From Flavobacteriales bacterium (GTDB lineage: Bacteria; Bacteroidota; Bacteroidia; Flavobacteriales_F; PHOS-HE28): a DNA stretch of 64,000 nt. The DNA is taken from positions 868,001-932,000 of the forward strand of contig JAMLHB010000002.1 of assembly GCA_023957375.1 (NCBI GenBank). The letters are read 5' to 3'. Positions within the stretch are counted from its first letter, which is position 1; every line of letters begins with the position of its first letter. Under the pieces are notes generated by a model that saw only the letters and a program-made list of their open reading frames with translations, had not been told where the DNA came from and ran no database searches. Both the position numbers and the translations under genes were made by a program. Shown piece by piece: positions 43,046-51,743 of the stretch.

Positions 43046-44041
43046 TCACGCCAGCCGGTCGCTGAGCAGGCGCATTTCCACCGGCGGTGCGATGCGCTCG
43101 TAGAGCATGCGGTAGGTGGCTTGGGTGATGGGCATGTCCACGCCCAGCCTTTCGTTGATCGCATGTACGCATTTCACCGCATGGAATCCTTCGGCCACCA
43201 TGTTCATTTCCAGCTGTGCGGCCCTCACGCTATAGCCCTTGCCCACCATCACGCCGAACTCGCGGTTGCGGCTGAACGTGGAATAGGCCGTCACCAACAG
43301 ATCGCCGAGGTAGGCGGGCTCGTTGATGTCGCGGCTGATCGGATGCACCGCCGCCACGAAACGCTCGATCTCCTGGATGGCACGGCTCACCAGCACCGCC
43401 CTGAAGTTGTCACCGTAGCCCAGTCCCACGCTGATGCCGGAGCAGATGGCGATGACATTCTTCAGGATGGCCGCGTATTCGGTGCCGTGGATGTCATCGC
43501 TGAGTGTGGTCTTCAGAAAGCGGCCGCTGAGCGCCCCCGCCATGTGCACCGCCCGCGCCGGGTCTTCACTGGCAATGGTCAGGTAGCTCAGCCGCTCCAG
43601 CGCCACCTCCTCGGCATGGCAGGGGCCGCAGATCACGCCGATGCTCCCGGGCGCCACGCCCCAGTTGTTGCGCAGGTATTCACCCACCACCTCGTTGGTT
43701 TCCGGCACGATCCCCTTCACTGCACTGAAGCAGGTTTTATCCTTGAGCGCAGCGGGCTGGAGCTGGTCCAGGGTGGGCTTTAGGAACGCGCTGGGAACAG
43801 CGAGCACCACCACGCCTGCCTGCTCCACCACCGCACGCAGGTCCGTGTCCATCTCCAGCTTTTCCGCATCCAACTGCGCCCCCGAGGTGTAGTCCGGGTT
43901 GTGGCCGTATTTGTTCACGTGCCCGATGGTTTCCACACGCCGCACCCACCAGCCCACCTTGTCCTGCGTGGCGCTGAGCAGCTTTACTAAGGCGGTGCCC
44001 CAGGAGCCCGCACCGATCACGGCGATCCGCGGGGCGTTCAT
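43046..44041 (-). CDS. gpsA: Glycerol-3-phosphate dehydrogenase (NAD(P)+)
   Basis: A 331-aa enzyme making sn-glycerol-3-phosphate from dihydroxyacetone phosphate for phospholipids. The Rossmann motif is AVIGAGSWGTALVKLL. VICGPCHAEEVA, the catalytic lysine region AAILKNVIAICSGI, and GDLLVTAYSTFSRNREFG are family signatures. Start ATG overlaps the upstream M28 peptidase stop (ATGA), so it is the second gene of that unit. Confidence 0.96.
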   Translation of the reverse strand: MNAPRIAVIGAGSWGTALVKLLSATQDKVGWWVRRVETIGHVNKYGHNPDYTSGAQLDAEKLEMDTDLRAVVEQAGVVVLAVPSAFLKPTLDQLQPAALKDKTCFSAVKGIVPETNEVVGEYLRNNWGVAPGSIGVICGPCHAEEVALERLSYLTIASEDPARAVHMAGALSGRFLKTTLSDDIHGTEYAAILKNVIAICSGISVGLGYGDNFRAVLVSRAIQEIERFVAAVHPISRDINEPAYLGDLLVTAYSTFSRNREFGVMVGKGYSVRAAQLEMNMVAEGFHAVKCVHAINERLGVDMPITQATYRMLYERIAPPVEMRLLSDRLA

Positions 44042-45729
44042 TGGAATTTTACTTCCGCCTTTACCTCCTTGCCGTCCCGCAACACCGTTACTTGCGTTTT
44101 GTCGCCCTTCTTGAACATGCCCAGGGCTTTCATGTAGCCCATCATGTCGGGCACCTCGAAGTCGCCCATCTTGATCACGATGTCGCCCTTCTTCAGCCCG
44201 GCCACGCTGGCGGTCTTGCCGTCGTCCACGCCATCGATCCGCAGACCGCGGCCGTCGTACATGTAGTCCGGTACGATGCCGAGGGTGACCGAGAAGCGCG
44301 GTGCCTTGGAGGTGTCCGTGTCGGCGGTCTTGGTGAAGGCGAGCTTGGTGCTGTCGTTGAGCGTGGTGACCACGGCCTCGATGTAGCGCGCGATGCGCAG
44401 CATGCCCGGATAATCAAGCTTGTCCGCATCGTCACTGGGCTTGTGGTAGTCCGGTTCGCTGCCGGTGAAAAAGTGGATGGCCGGCACGCCTTGCAGGTAG
44501 AAGCTGGTGTGGTCGCTGGGCCCCACGCCGCCTTCTGTGGTCTTGATGCTCAACCCGCCCACCTTCAGCTTGGTGATGCCCGGCCATGAGGGCGAAGTGC
44601 CGATGCTGTTGATGGCGAGGTTGCTGGCGCTGTCCAAGCGGCCCACCATGTCCATGTTAATCATGTAGTTGAGGCTGTCGATGGGCAGGGTGGGGTGCTT
44701 GGTCCACGCGTTGCTGCCGTACAGGCCCTTCTCCTCGCCGCTGAAGGCCATGAAGAGGTAGTTGTTGTTCTTGGCGTTCGGCATTTGTTGCAGGTCGGCG
44801 GCCAACTGCAGCAGCACGGCCACGCCGCTGGCGTTGTCGTCGGCGCCGTTATGGATGGCGGGTTCACCGCGGTACAGTGAGCCTTCGCCGCCCATGCCAA
44901 GGTGGTCATAATGCGCACCGATCACCACGGTGTACGGCTTGCCGTTGCCCACGTAGCCGATCACGTTGTGTCCCGTTTTCTCCTCACGGATGATGTCCGT
45001 GTGGATCACCACGGGGTCGCCGTCCTGGCCGAGTTTTTCAAAACCGCTCTTGGTAAGGAAGACCACCGGCACCGTGCTGGGCAGCAGCTTCATTTCGAAG
45101 TCCGCAGGCGGGTCGTTGGCCATGTCCGGCGCGTCGTTGTAAAAGATGATCGCGTTGGCGCCGAGCTTCACGGCATCGTTGATGCGCGAGCGCAGGTCGT
45201 TGTGGGCAAGCCATTTGGAGTGCGGGTGGATGCCATCGGGCGAGCTGATGCTCATGCAGGCGGCATGGTCCTTCACGTCCACGCCGTCGAAATCGTTGCG
45301 GCCCAGTTCCGGCGCCAGGATGCCGTACTTGCAGCGGGCCACGCGGGTAAGCACCTGGGCGTTGGCCGAGTAGCCCAGCGGATAAAAGTCCTCGCCGAGC
45401 TTCAAGGTGTGGCGGCCCAACTGCAGCGTGTTGTCCGGCCCGGTGCGGGGCAGTGCCGCGAACTGGAAAGCGTTGAGGTAGGTGTGGTCGTCGCCTTTGG
45501 GGGCCAGACCAAGCTGCCGGAAGCGGTCCATGATGTAGGCGGCGGCCATCTGTTCGCCCTTGGTGCCGGTCTCGCGGCCCATCATGCTGTCGTCGGCCAG
45601 GGTGAACACATCCGTGCGCAGGTGGCGCAGGGCGGTGCTGTCGGGCATCAATGGCTGCGCGCTGGTTGTGAATGGAAGGGCGACCAGTGCCGCCGTGGCC
45701 ACCGGGTGGAAAAGAATTCGTGCTTGCAT
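44038..45729 (-). CDS. Secreted M28-family metallopeptidase with PA and PDZ domains
   Basis: A 563-aa exported peptidase with a signal peptide (TAALVALPFTTSAQ). A PA-like insert lies at about residues 110-235, and the M28 catalytic domain follows with metal ligands in VVIGAHYDHLG, HNGADDNASGVAV, AFSGEEKGLYG, INMDMVGRL and the PDYHKPSDDADK histidine. A PDZ domain forms the last 100 residues (SVAGLKKGDIVIKMGDFEV). It likely cleaves N-terminal residues from peptides in the periplasm or outside. Start ATG 45729 by the signal peptide. Confidence 0.93.
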   Translation of the reverse strand: MQARILFHPVATAALVALPFTTSAQPLMPDSTALRHLRTDVFTLADDSMMGRETGTKGEQMAAAYIMDRFRQLGLAPKGDDHTYLNAFQFAALPRTGPDNTLQLGRHTLKLGEDFYPLGYSANAQVLTRVARCKYGILAPELGRNDFDGVDVKDHAACMSISSPDGIHPHSKWLAHNDLRSRINDAVKLGANAIIFYNDAPDMANDPPADFEMKLLPSTVPVVFLTKSGFEKLGQDGDPVVIHTDIIREEKTGHNVIGYVGNGKPYTVVIGAHYDHLGMGGEGSLYRGEPAIHNGADDNASGVAVLLQLAADLQQMPNAKNNNYLFMAFSGEEKGLYGSNAWTKHPTLPIDSLNYMINMDMVGRLDSASNLAINSIGTSPSWPGITKLKVGGLSIKTTEGGVGPSDHTSFYLQGVPAIHFFTGSEPDYHKPSDDADKLDYPGMLRIARYIEAVVTTLNDSTKLAFTKTADTDTSKAPRFSVTLGIVPDYMYDGRGLRIDGVDDGKTASVAGLKKGDIVIKMGDFEVPDMMGYMKALGMFKKGDKTQVTVLRDGKEVKAEVKFQ

Positions 45730-45829
45730 TGCGTTGCTTACGGGCCGCGAAGGTACCGGCTGGCTTGCAGTGGGCCTTTGCAGGGCAAGACATGTGTGAC
45801 GGTGCGGTGACATGCAGCAAATACCTGAG

Positions 45830-45997
45830 TTATACCATTTCGCAATAGAATGGCACCCAAAGATGCGCCGCTATTTTTTCGCAGGGCAAGACGTGCGGTT
45901 CGTTGCGTAGCGGGGTCTACGGAACGAACCGCACGGTGATGCGATGCGGAAAAAGAGCAAGCAGATCGGGTAATTTTCTATTGCGAATTGGTATTAT
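45830..45997. mobile_element. Family C hairpin element (MITE-like)
   Basis: A 168-bp non-coding element. The outer repeats TTATACCATTTCGCAATAGA and, at 45976-45996, its inverse match at 19 of 21 positions. Inside is a perfect 12-bp stem GTGCGGTTCGTT (45893-45904) / AACGAACCGCAC (45923-45934) with a further CGTAG/CTACG pair. It is AT-richer at the ends than the surroundings. Only one copy is in the window. It occupies most of the roughly 290-nt gap between the M28 gene and yoeB. Confidence 0.6.
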
Positions 45998-46019
45998 AAG
46001 GAAGGTCTGGCGTCCTTCC

Positions 46020-46298
46020 TCACCGGTCGTAGTGGTAGCGGCACATCAGCACGGTCACCTTGCGTTCCTTGCGGTCGCCAGTTACGGCATACACCAGCCG
46101 GTGTTCGCCATTGATCCGGCGCGACCAGAAGCCGGCAAGGTCATGGCGCAAGGCTTCAGGCTTGCCGAGGCCCTTGAACGGATCACGACCAATGTCTTTG
46201 ATCAATTCATGGATGCGCTCCACCATTTTCGGGTCCGCGTCCACCCAATGGCCATAGTCCTCCCATCCGGTGGCCGTGAACTCCACGCGCAGCGCCAT
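46020..46298 (-). CDS. yoeB: YoeB/Txe-family toxin
   Basis: A 92-aa ribosome-dependent mRNA interferase. Predicted active residues by family are Glu48 (PEAL), Arg67 (EHRLVY) and His89 (CRYHYD); LAGFWSRRINGEHRLVYAV is the family core. It follows its antitoxin by 4 nt on the same strand. Unlike the two modules after lysS, this toxin is intact. Confidence 0.95.
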   Translation of the reverse strand: MALRVEFTATGWEDYGHWVDADPKMVERIHELIKDIGRDPFKGLGKPEALRHDLAGFWSRRINGEHRLVYAVTGDRKERKVTVLMCRYHYDR

Positions 46299-46302
46299 GC
46301 GA

Positions 46303-46569
46303 TCAGCGCTTGGTGTTGAAAGCCTTTGGCGCGGTGGTCTTCCCGGCCTTCAATTCCTCCATGGACGTTCGCAGGCGTTCGCGGTTCTTCGCGGTGGCCA
46401 TCAGGTAGCCGGTTTCCGTGAGGGCGTTGTATTCCTTCAGGGACATGATCACCACGGCATCCTCCTCACCGCTGCCACGCGAAACGACGATCACTTCCAG
46501 GGATTTGGAAACACGGTCCAAGTACGTCTTGAGCTTTTGGCGCAGGGAAGTGACCGGTATGGCGATCAT
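46303..46569 (-). CDS. yefM: YefM/Phd-family antitoxin
   Basis: An 88-aa antitoxin starting MIAIPVTSLRQKLKTYLDRV, with the Phd/YefM DNA-binding N-terminal half (VVSRGSGEEDAVVIMSLKEY) and a C-terminal helical part that would bind YoeB. The ATG at 46569 is chosen; the longer frame runs through the TGTAC-rich operator and is unlikely. Upstream TGTAC repeats fit the known autoregulation of yefM-yoeB. Confidence 0.92.
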   Translation of the reverse strand: MIAIPVTSLRQKLKTYLDRVSKSLEVIVVSRGSGEEDAVVIMSLKEYNALTETGYLMATAKNRERLRTSMEELKAGKTTAPKAFNTKR

Positions 46570-46572
46570 TAT

Positions 46573-46677
46573 TGTACGGTTTAATGTACGTGCAAATGTA
46601 CATGGATATTGCATGGCAGGGGGGTTTCATTCACGTTGCCCCGCTTCTCCCTCCAATGGGGGTGCAGTTCATGTACA
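46573..46677. promoter_or_regulatory. TGTACA-type operator cluster for yefM-yoeB
   Basis: TGTAC cores occur at 46573-46577 and 46585-46589, and full TGTACA palindromes at 46597-46602 and 46672-46677. The first three are spaced 12 nt apart, about one helical turn, just upstream of the yefM ATG. In E. coli the YefM-YoeB complex binds TGTACA-core palindromes, so a similar autorepression site is likely. Confidence 0.65.
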
Positions 46678-46756
46678 ATTGTTAAGGTTTCCTATCTTTC
46701 CGAGCGGTTGCCGCAGCGTACTGCGCGACCGGCCCCTTCCTTGATCCCTGAACCAC

Positions 46757-48388
46757 ATGGCTCGAACATTACCTGCAACTCCCCACATCCTGATTTCCGC
46801 CTTGGTACTGGCCTTCAGCTTGCCCGCACAGGCGCAATTGATCATCAATCAAAACCTGACCCCGCGCAACATGGTGCAGAACATCCTGATGGGCCAGGAT
46901 GTGGTGATCAGCCATGTGGCCTACAATGGTGATACCAACAATGTGGTGGCACCCGTGGCAACTACCGCGCTAGGGGAGATCGGCGCCTTCAATGGGTTCA
47001 ATACGGTCTTGGGCTTTAGTGGTGTCTTTCTATGTGCTGGCAGCGCGCAAACCATACTTCCAGGCCCGAATAACCAGCTCATGCAATACATAGGGGGGCT
47101 TAGTGGAGGTGGCTTCTGGGCCAGTCCTGATCTGGACCTCAGCCACCTGACCGGTTGGGAACATTGGGAGACAAATGGCGGCAACAACATCGGCAACAAA
47201 TCGATCCTGGAATTTGATTTCGTGCCCTTCAACGACATGGTGAGCTTCAATTATGTGTTCAGTTCGGAGGAATATGAACGCTGGGCATGCAGCCAGTACA
47301 ACGATGCCTTCGGGCTGTTCATCAGCGGCCCGGGCATCCCCACCAACATCAACGGACCCTTCATCAACAACGCGATGAACATTGCCTTCATCCCTGGTTC
47401 GCTGGCACCGGTTACGATCAATTCTTTGAACAGCGGCAGGATAAACGCAGGTAACGCAAATGGCCCGCTTGGGGACCCATTCCAGTATTGCAATACGGCC
47501 AATCCTAACTGGCAAGCCGACTCCATTTACTACCGGTACAATGGGGGGCAGTGGAACATGCCGCAACCGCCGGGCAGCACGGCGCAGCTTGAAGCCCCGT
47601 ACAACACGGACCCTTACTACATCCAGCACAACGGGCTCACCGTGAAGCTCACGGCCAGCGCGGCGGTGCAGATCGGCGAGACCTATCACATCAAGGTGGG
47701 CATCGCCAACACCGCGGATAACCTGTATTCCTCCGCCGCTTGGATCGAGGGCGGCACGTTTGCCGCATTGGACCGTTTCACCCTCACTGTGGATGCCGGC
47801 TACAACGTGGACCTCAGCGACACTGTTCCCGTGCTGTACCAGAGCAACGACAGTGTGTTCCTGCGCTTCAACCGCTGGGGCGGGTTCTATCTGGATGAAT
47901 ACCTACAGCTTACCGTGGGCGGCGATGCCGTTGCCGGGGTGGACTATCTACCGTCGATTCCTGACAGCCTGCACTTCAACCAGCTGGATTCCGCGGTAGT
48001 GCTTCCGCTCGTGTTGCCGGTGCATGCAACGGAAACGCGCGACCTGATCATCAACCTGATCACCAGTGAAGGCAACAAAGTGGCCGACTACCACTTCATC
48101 CTGGCCGGGGAGAACACCACGGGCGTGCGGCCCCTTGCCAGCCGGGCAGAAGACCTGGTGGTGTTCCCAAACCCTGCAAACCAGGCGCTGCACGTATCGC
48201 TCCCTTCCGGCATGAAGGGCCTTGCCGAAGTACAGGTGCTGGACATGAGCGGCCGCGTGGTGCTGCGGCAGGCCTTGAATGCACCAAGTGGCACGCTGAA
48301 CTTGGAGCAATTGCCCAACGGCCTGTACACGGTGAAGGTGGAAGCGAAAGGCCAGGTGGCGACAGCACGGGTGAGCGTGAAGCATTGA
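46757..48388 (+). CDS. Choice-of-anchor L domain T9SS surface protein
   Basis: A 543-aa secreted protein with a signal peptide (ISALVLAFSLPAQAQ). A choice-of-anchor L domain spans about residues 27-290: NLTPRNMVQNILMGQDVVIS, FNYVFSSEEYERWACSQYND and DAFGLFISGP are its hallmarks. A Calx-beta-like part follows (about 345-440), and the protein ends with a type A T9SS sorting domain (VVFPNPANQALHVSLPSG and LPNGLYTVKVE). It should be exported through the type IX system and attached at the cell surface. A TATCTTTC box lies 56 nt upstream. Confidence 0.92.
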   Translation: MARTLPATPHILISALVLAFSLPAQAQLIINQNLTPRNMVQNILMGQDVVISHVAYNGDTNNVVAPVATTALGEIGAFNGFNTVLGFSGVFLCAGSAQTILPGPNNQLMQYIGGLSGGGFWASPDLDLSHLTGWEHWETNGGNNIGNKSILEFDFVPFNDMVSFNYVFSSEEYERWACSQYNDAFGLFISGPGIPTNINGPFINNAMNIAFIPGSLAPVTINSLNSGRINAGNANGPLGDPFQYCNTANPNWQADSIYYRYNGGQWNMPQPPGSTAQLEAPYNTDPYYIQHNGLTVKLTASAAVQIGETYHIKVGIANTADNLYSSAAWIEGGTFAALDRFTLTVDAGYNVDLSDTVPVLYQSNDSVFLRFNRWGGFYLDEYLQLTVGGDAVAGVDYLPSIPDSLHFNQLDSAVVLPLVLPVHATETRDLIINLITSEGNKVADYHFILAGENTTGVRPLASRAEDLVVFPNPANQALHVSLPSGMKGLAEVQVLDMSGRVVLRQALNAPSGTLNLEQLPNGLYTVKVEAKGQVATARVSVKH

Positions 48389-48433
48389 GGGTGGACAAAG
48401 TTTCCTGCGTTTTCAACAACATCCCGGGTCCCC

Positions 48434-48686
48434 AGGGCTATCGCCTCTTGCGCGCCCTGCGGTCGCGACTCTCCCGAATTCTCAACCACGGATCCACACG
48501 GATGAACGCTGATAAATGCGCGATGTAGGAAGTGGGTATCGCCTTTGCGTTCGATAACCGGAGGCGATCGAGGTCCGTGTCCCCCCGGCAGGCACCGGGG
48601 CGTGTGGATCCGGTATTCACCGGGGCGTGGTTTTTCCAAGTATTGGATAAGCGCCGCCAGGCACGGCATTAAGAGGCGATAGCCCT
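48434..48686. mobile_element. Family B MITE-like element, copy 2 (inverted)
   Basis: A 253-bp element with the same AGGGCTATCGCCTCTT / AAGAGGCGATAGCCCT ends as the 32914 copy. Read on the minus strand, it matches that copy along most of its length (GCCTGGCGGCGCTTATCC, CTCCGGTTATCG, GAATTCGGGAGAG). CCCGGGTCCCC flanks it on both sides (48423-48433 and 48688-48698), compatible with a 9-11-bp target duplication. It accounts for the stretch between the anchor-L gene and the next small gene. Confidence 0.85.
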
Positions 48687-48735
48687 ACCCGGGTCCCCTC
48701 CATCCCGGATATTTTTGCCTTCCACGTACTTCCCC

Positions 48736-49224
48736 ATGAGCCAACAAGACCTCTTCGGGCAAACCATTTCGCCCCCTTCGGAAAGCACCTCACTGACCGT
48801 CAAGAAGAAAGACAAAGAACTCTTGAGCAAGGGTCAAACGACGTTCAACCGCTTGATCAAGAAGGTTGAAAAACTCCGCAAGGAAATCGACGGGCTGCAC
48901 AAGGCTGCGGGCAACAAAGGTCATTGGTTCCATGGCACCCGGATTATGCAGTAGGGTTCGTTGCGAGGGTCGAAATCACAACGGCAGCGCGGCTTTAACC
49001 GAGAAGGAATAGCCCAAGCTATTCTGCCGAGGAGAAAGCCGGTGAAACGTACGCTGCCGCAGCGATTTCGGGCCGTAGTAGAAATCCTACTGCATATTCC
49101 GGGTGGCAGGTCGGTTGCAGACGGCGAAGGTGCCTTGGGCAACTCCTTTCGACACCGCACAACCACCAAGCCGGGCAAGGACCGGGCGGGCGTTGCCAGC
49201 ACGCATTCCTTCCGGAAACCGTAG
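48736..49224 (+). pseudogene. Small coiled-coil gene interrupted by the family A element
   Basis: From the ATG at 48736 the frame gives MSQQDLFGQTISPPSEST and then a charged helical stretch (KKDKELLSKGQTTFNRLIKK), stopping at 48954 just inside the family A element. Removing the 166-bp element plus one TGGCA copy joins the frame to GRSVADGEGALGNSFRHR and a stop at 49224, for a 105-aa product. Whether the 3' part was originally coding is uncertain. A TATTTTTG box lies at 48710-48717. No family recognised. Confidence 0.55.
48938..49103. mobile_element. Family A MITE, copy 2
   Basis: Also 166 bp, starting CCCGGATTATGCAGTAGG, and 142 of 166 positions match copy 1 by hand alignment. The inner stem reads GGCAGCG/CGCTGCC here versus GGCAGCAAG/CTTGCTGCC in copy 1, so the A-T pair became G-C in both arms. 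The GAATAGC/GCTATTC stem and CCAA loop are unchanged. TGGCA flanks both ends (48933-48937, 49104-49108), as in copy 1. The about 55 nt between the interrupted gene's end (49224) and the next gene hold nothing recognised. Confidence 0.88.
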
Positions 49225-49278
49225 GTTCGCGCCGCATTCAAAGGAACACTCCCCCACAAAGACCACTTAAACCAAGCT

Positions 49279-51624
49279 ATGCAAAACCGACTTGCAACTG
49301 CTCCGACATGGGCCGCAGCCCTTTTGTTTTTGGCCTCTTTCGGGGCACACGCCCAAACAGCTCCGGTGAACGACCTGTGCGGGAACGTGACCCCCGCAAC
49401 ATTGGCAATTGGCAGCACACTGACCTTCACGGGCAACAACGAAGGAGCCACGGTGGAAGGGGATTATGTTCCCGGAAGCGTCCTTGACGGATTCAATGTG
49501 GCCGTGGTATGGGAGGCTTTCACCACCTCCGAATGTGCCCAAGTGCGCATCGCCTTCTGCGGATCTGCCGCCCCCTTCCTGTCGGAATACTTCTGGGATG
49601 TGATCGCCCAGCAATGCCCGGCCAACGAGATCATCGTTACCGTGGATTACAACAACACGGAATGCCCCGACGGCCAGCCCGTGCTGTACTTCAACGACCT
49701 CCCTGCAGGCACCTACTACTACCCGGTGTGGTCCGTCCAGAACGAAGCGGTGGGCGACTATGTGCTCACGGTTACGGCCACCGCCTGCGCCGCTACCGGC
49801 CCGGTGGCCGATGCCGGCCCCGATCAGCAGTTGTGCACACCGGCCAATACGGCTGTGATGAGCGCCAATACGCCGGAGAATCCGGCTACGGGCTTGTGGA
49901 CCGTGGTCAGCGGAAGCTTCTCCATCACCGACCCCACGGACCCGAACACTGCGCTCACCGGCCTTTCGCAGGGGGTGAACGTGGCGGAATGGACCGTGAC
50001 GGATGCGAACGGAACGGCCAGCGACCAAGTGAGCATCTTCGTTTACGACGCGAGCAACCCGGTTGCGGATGCCGGTGCCGATCAACAGTTGTGCCTGGCT
50101 GCCTCCCCCGCCTCGTTAGCGGGCAGTTCGGTTGTCTTCCCTGCCACCGGCACCTGGACCTTGGTGAGCGGCTCTGCCACCCTTGCCGACCCCTCGGACC
50201 CGAGCACGGAAGTCAGCGAACTGGCCGTTGGCCAGAACGTGTTTGCATGGACGGTGGACAACGGGCCGTGCGGCCCGCTCACCTCCGACCAGGTCAGCAT
50301 TTTCGTGTACGATGCGAACATCCCGGCAGCCGATGCCGGTCCCGATCAAGAGCTGGTTGCTCCTGCGTCCTCCACCGCCTTGAGCAGCAATGCACCCGTG
50401 TTTCCGGCCTCCGGCACGTGGGCCTTGGTTGCCGGATCCGGCATGTTTGATGACGCCAATGACCCCAACACCGCCGTTACCGGCCTTGTCGTCGGGGAAA
50501 ACATCTTCACTTGGACCATTGACAACGGCCCATGCGGGACATCCTCGGACGAGGTGATCATCACTGTTGCGGAGCCAAGCGGCGAACTCCCCGAACTTGG
50601 GCCGGGCGGAACGCTTGCCTTCACCGGCAACAACGCTGGCGCAATGGACACTGCGGGCCTGGGCTTTGCCAGTGCCTGGGAAGCCTTCATCCTCACCGAT
50701 TGCGCCAATGTAGCCGTGGACTACTGCGCCACCAACGGCTTCACCCTCTTCGCCAGCGGCCTGTACAGCGAAGTGGCCGGAGGTACGTTGATCGTGGCTG
50801 ATTCTTCATCGACCTGCGCCAACGGTGCACCGATCGAATACTTCGGTGCGCTCGAGCCAGGAACGTACTGGATCGCTGTGCTGATGGACGAGGTGGGGGC
50901 ACTGGGAGATTATTCGGTCGCGGCCTCAGCTTCCGATTGCGCGCCCGAGGTGCCTGCCAACAACCTGTGTGAAAACGCCGAACTGTTGGTGCCCGGCGGA
51001 ACCGGGCCGATCTACGACACAACAGTGGTCGGTGACTTTACCGGCGCCACAGGTACAGGGTTGGCGCCTGTTTGTGTGTCCTCCGAACTTGTCCAATGGC
51101 AGGATGTGTGGTACCAACTCGACGGCCAGGAAGGAGATGTGATCACACTGAGCCTGGAAGTCGGGCCCGGCCCTGCTGCGGGCATGGACGTCTTCCGTGC
51201 ATGCGGTGATGCCAGCTTGGCTTGTTCCATGGGTGAGGACCCGATCGTGCTTTCGGGTTATGACGCGGGGCCCTTCTTCATCCGGGTGTTCAGGCTTGGA
51301 GCGCGATCGGCGGACGGAACCTTCAACCTTCATGTGCAAGTGGATCGCGGCACCGGGGTGCAAGGACAGGGTTCGGCCAGTATGGTGACCGTGCACCCCA
51401 ACCCGGGCAACGGCGATTTCACCATCGTGCCGTCCTTTGCCTCTGCCAATACCGTGGTCACCGTGCGTGATATGGCCGGGAGGGAAATATACCGTACCCG
51501 GGCTGTGCTCGTGGCCGGCCAAGCCTTCCAGCTGGACCTGAACGGACGGGCAAGGGCGGGTGCCTATCTCTTGGAAATGGTTGCACCGGAAGGGAGTTCC
51601 ACGGCGCGGTTGCTGGTGAGGTAA
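49279..51624 (+). CDS. T9SS surface protein with three tandem Ig/PKD-like repeats
   Basis: A 781-aa secreted protein with a signal peptide (AAALLFLASFGAHAQ). Residues about 176-262, 263-350 and 351-436 are three tandem repeats of about 87 aa, each starting ADAGPDQ and including a TGTWTLVSG-like strand and a NVFAWTVDNGPCG-like end. Two flanking globular regions (about 25-170 and 440-680) contain TFTGNNEGA/AFTGNNAGA motifs in similar positions. A type A T9SS sorting domain closes the protein (VTVHPNPGNGDFTI to GAYLLEMVAPEG). A surface adhesin is plausible; no ligand can be named. Confidence 0.88.
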   Translation: MQNRLATAPTWAAALLFLASFGAHAQTAPVNDLCGNVTPATLAIGSTLTFTGNNEGATVEGDYVPGSVLDGFNVAVVWEAFTTSECAQVRIAFCGSAAPFLSEYFWDVIAQQCPANEIIVTVDYNNTECPDGQPVLYFNDLPAGTYYYPVWSVQNEAVGDYVLTVTATACAATGPVADAGPDQQLCTPANTAVMSANTPENPATGLWTVVSGSFSITDPTDPNTALTGLSQGVNVAEWTVTDANGTASDQVSIFVYDASNPVADAGADQQLCLAASPASLAGSSVVFPATGTWTLVSGSATLADPSDPSTEVSELAVGQNVFAWTVDNGPCGPLTSDQVSIFVYDANIPAADAGPDQELVAPASSTALSSNAPVFPASGTWALVAGSGMFDDANDPNTAVTGLVVGENIFTWTIDNGPCGTSSDEVIITVAEPSGELPELGPGGTLAFTGNNAGAMDTAGLGFASAWEAFILTDCANVAVDYCATNGFTLFASGLYSEVAGGTLIVADSSSTCANGAPIEYFGALEPGTYWIAVLMDEVGALGDYSVAASASDCAPEVPANNLCENAELLVPGGTGPIYDTTVVGDFTGATGTGLAPVCVSSELVQWQDVWYQLDGQEGDVITLSLEVGPGPAAGMDVFRACGDASLACSMGEDPIVLSGYDAGPFFIRVFRLGARSADGTFNLHVQVDRGTGVQGQGSASMVTVHPNPGNGDFTIVPSFASANTVVTVRDMAGREIYRTRAVLVAGQAFQLDLNGRARAGAYLLEMVAPEGSSTARLLVR

Positions 51625-51715
51625 GCGATCGGGCACGAAGGGAAACCGGGAAGGCAGGTGCGAACGCACCTGCCTTCCTTCTTTGCACCCGGCACCTGCC
51701 CGTTCACCGCTTCCT

Positions 51716-51723
51716 TACCTTCG
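51716..51723 (+). promoter_or_regulatory. Candidate -7 box for the 3-hydroxyanthranilate genes
   Basis: TACCTTCG, 20 nt before the dioxygenase ATG. It fits the TA(T/C)CTT(T/C)G pattern of this genome; no -33 element seen. Confidence 0.35.
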
Positions 51724-51743
51724 TGGCTCACCAAGCAAAGCCA

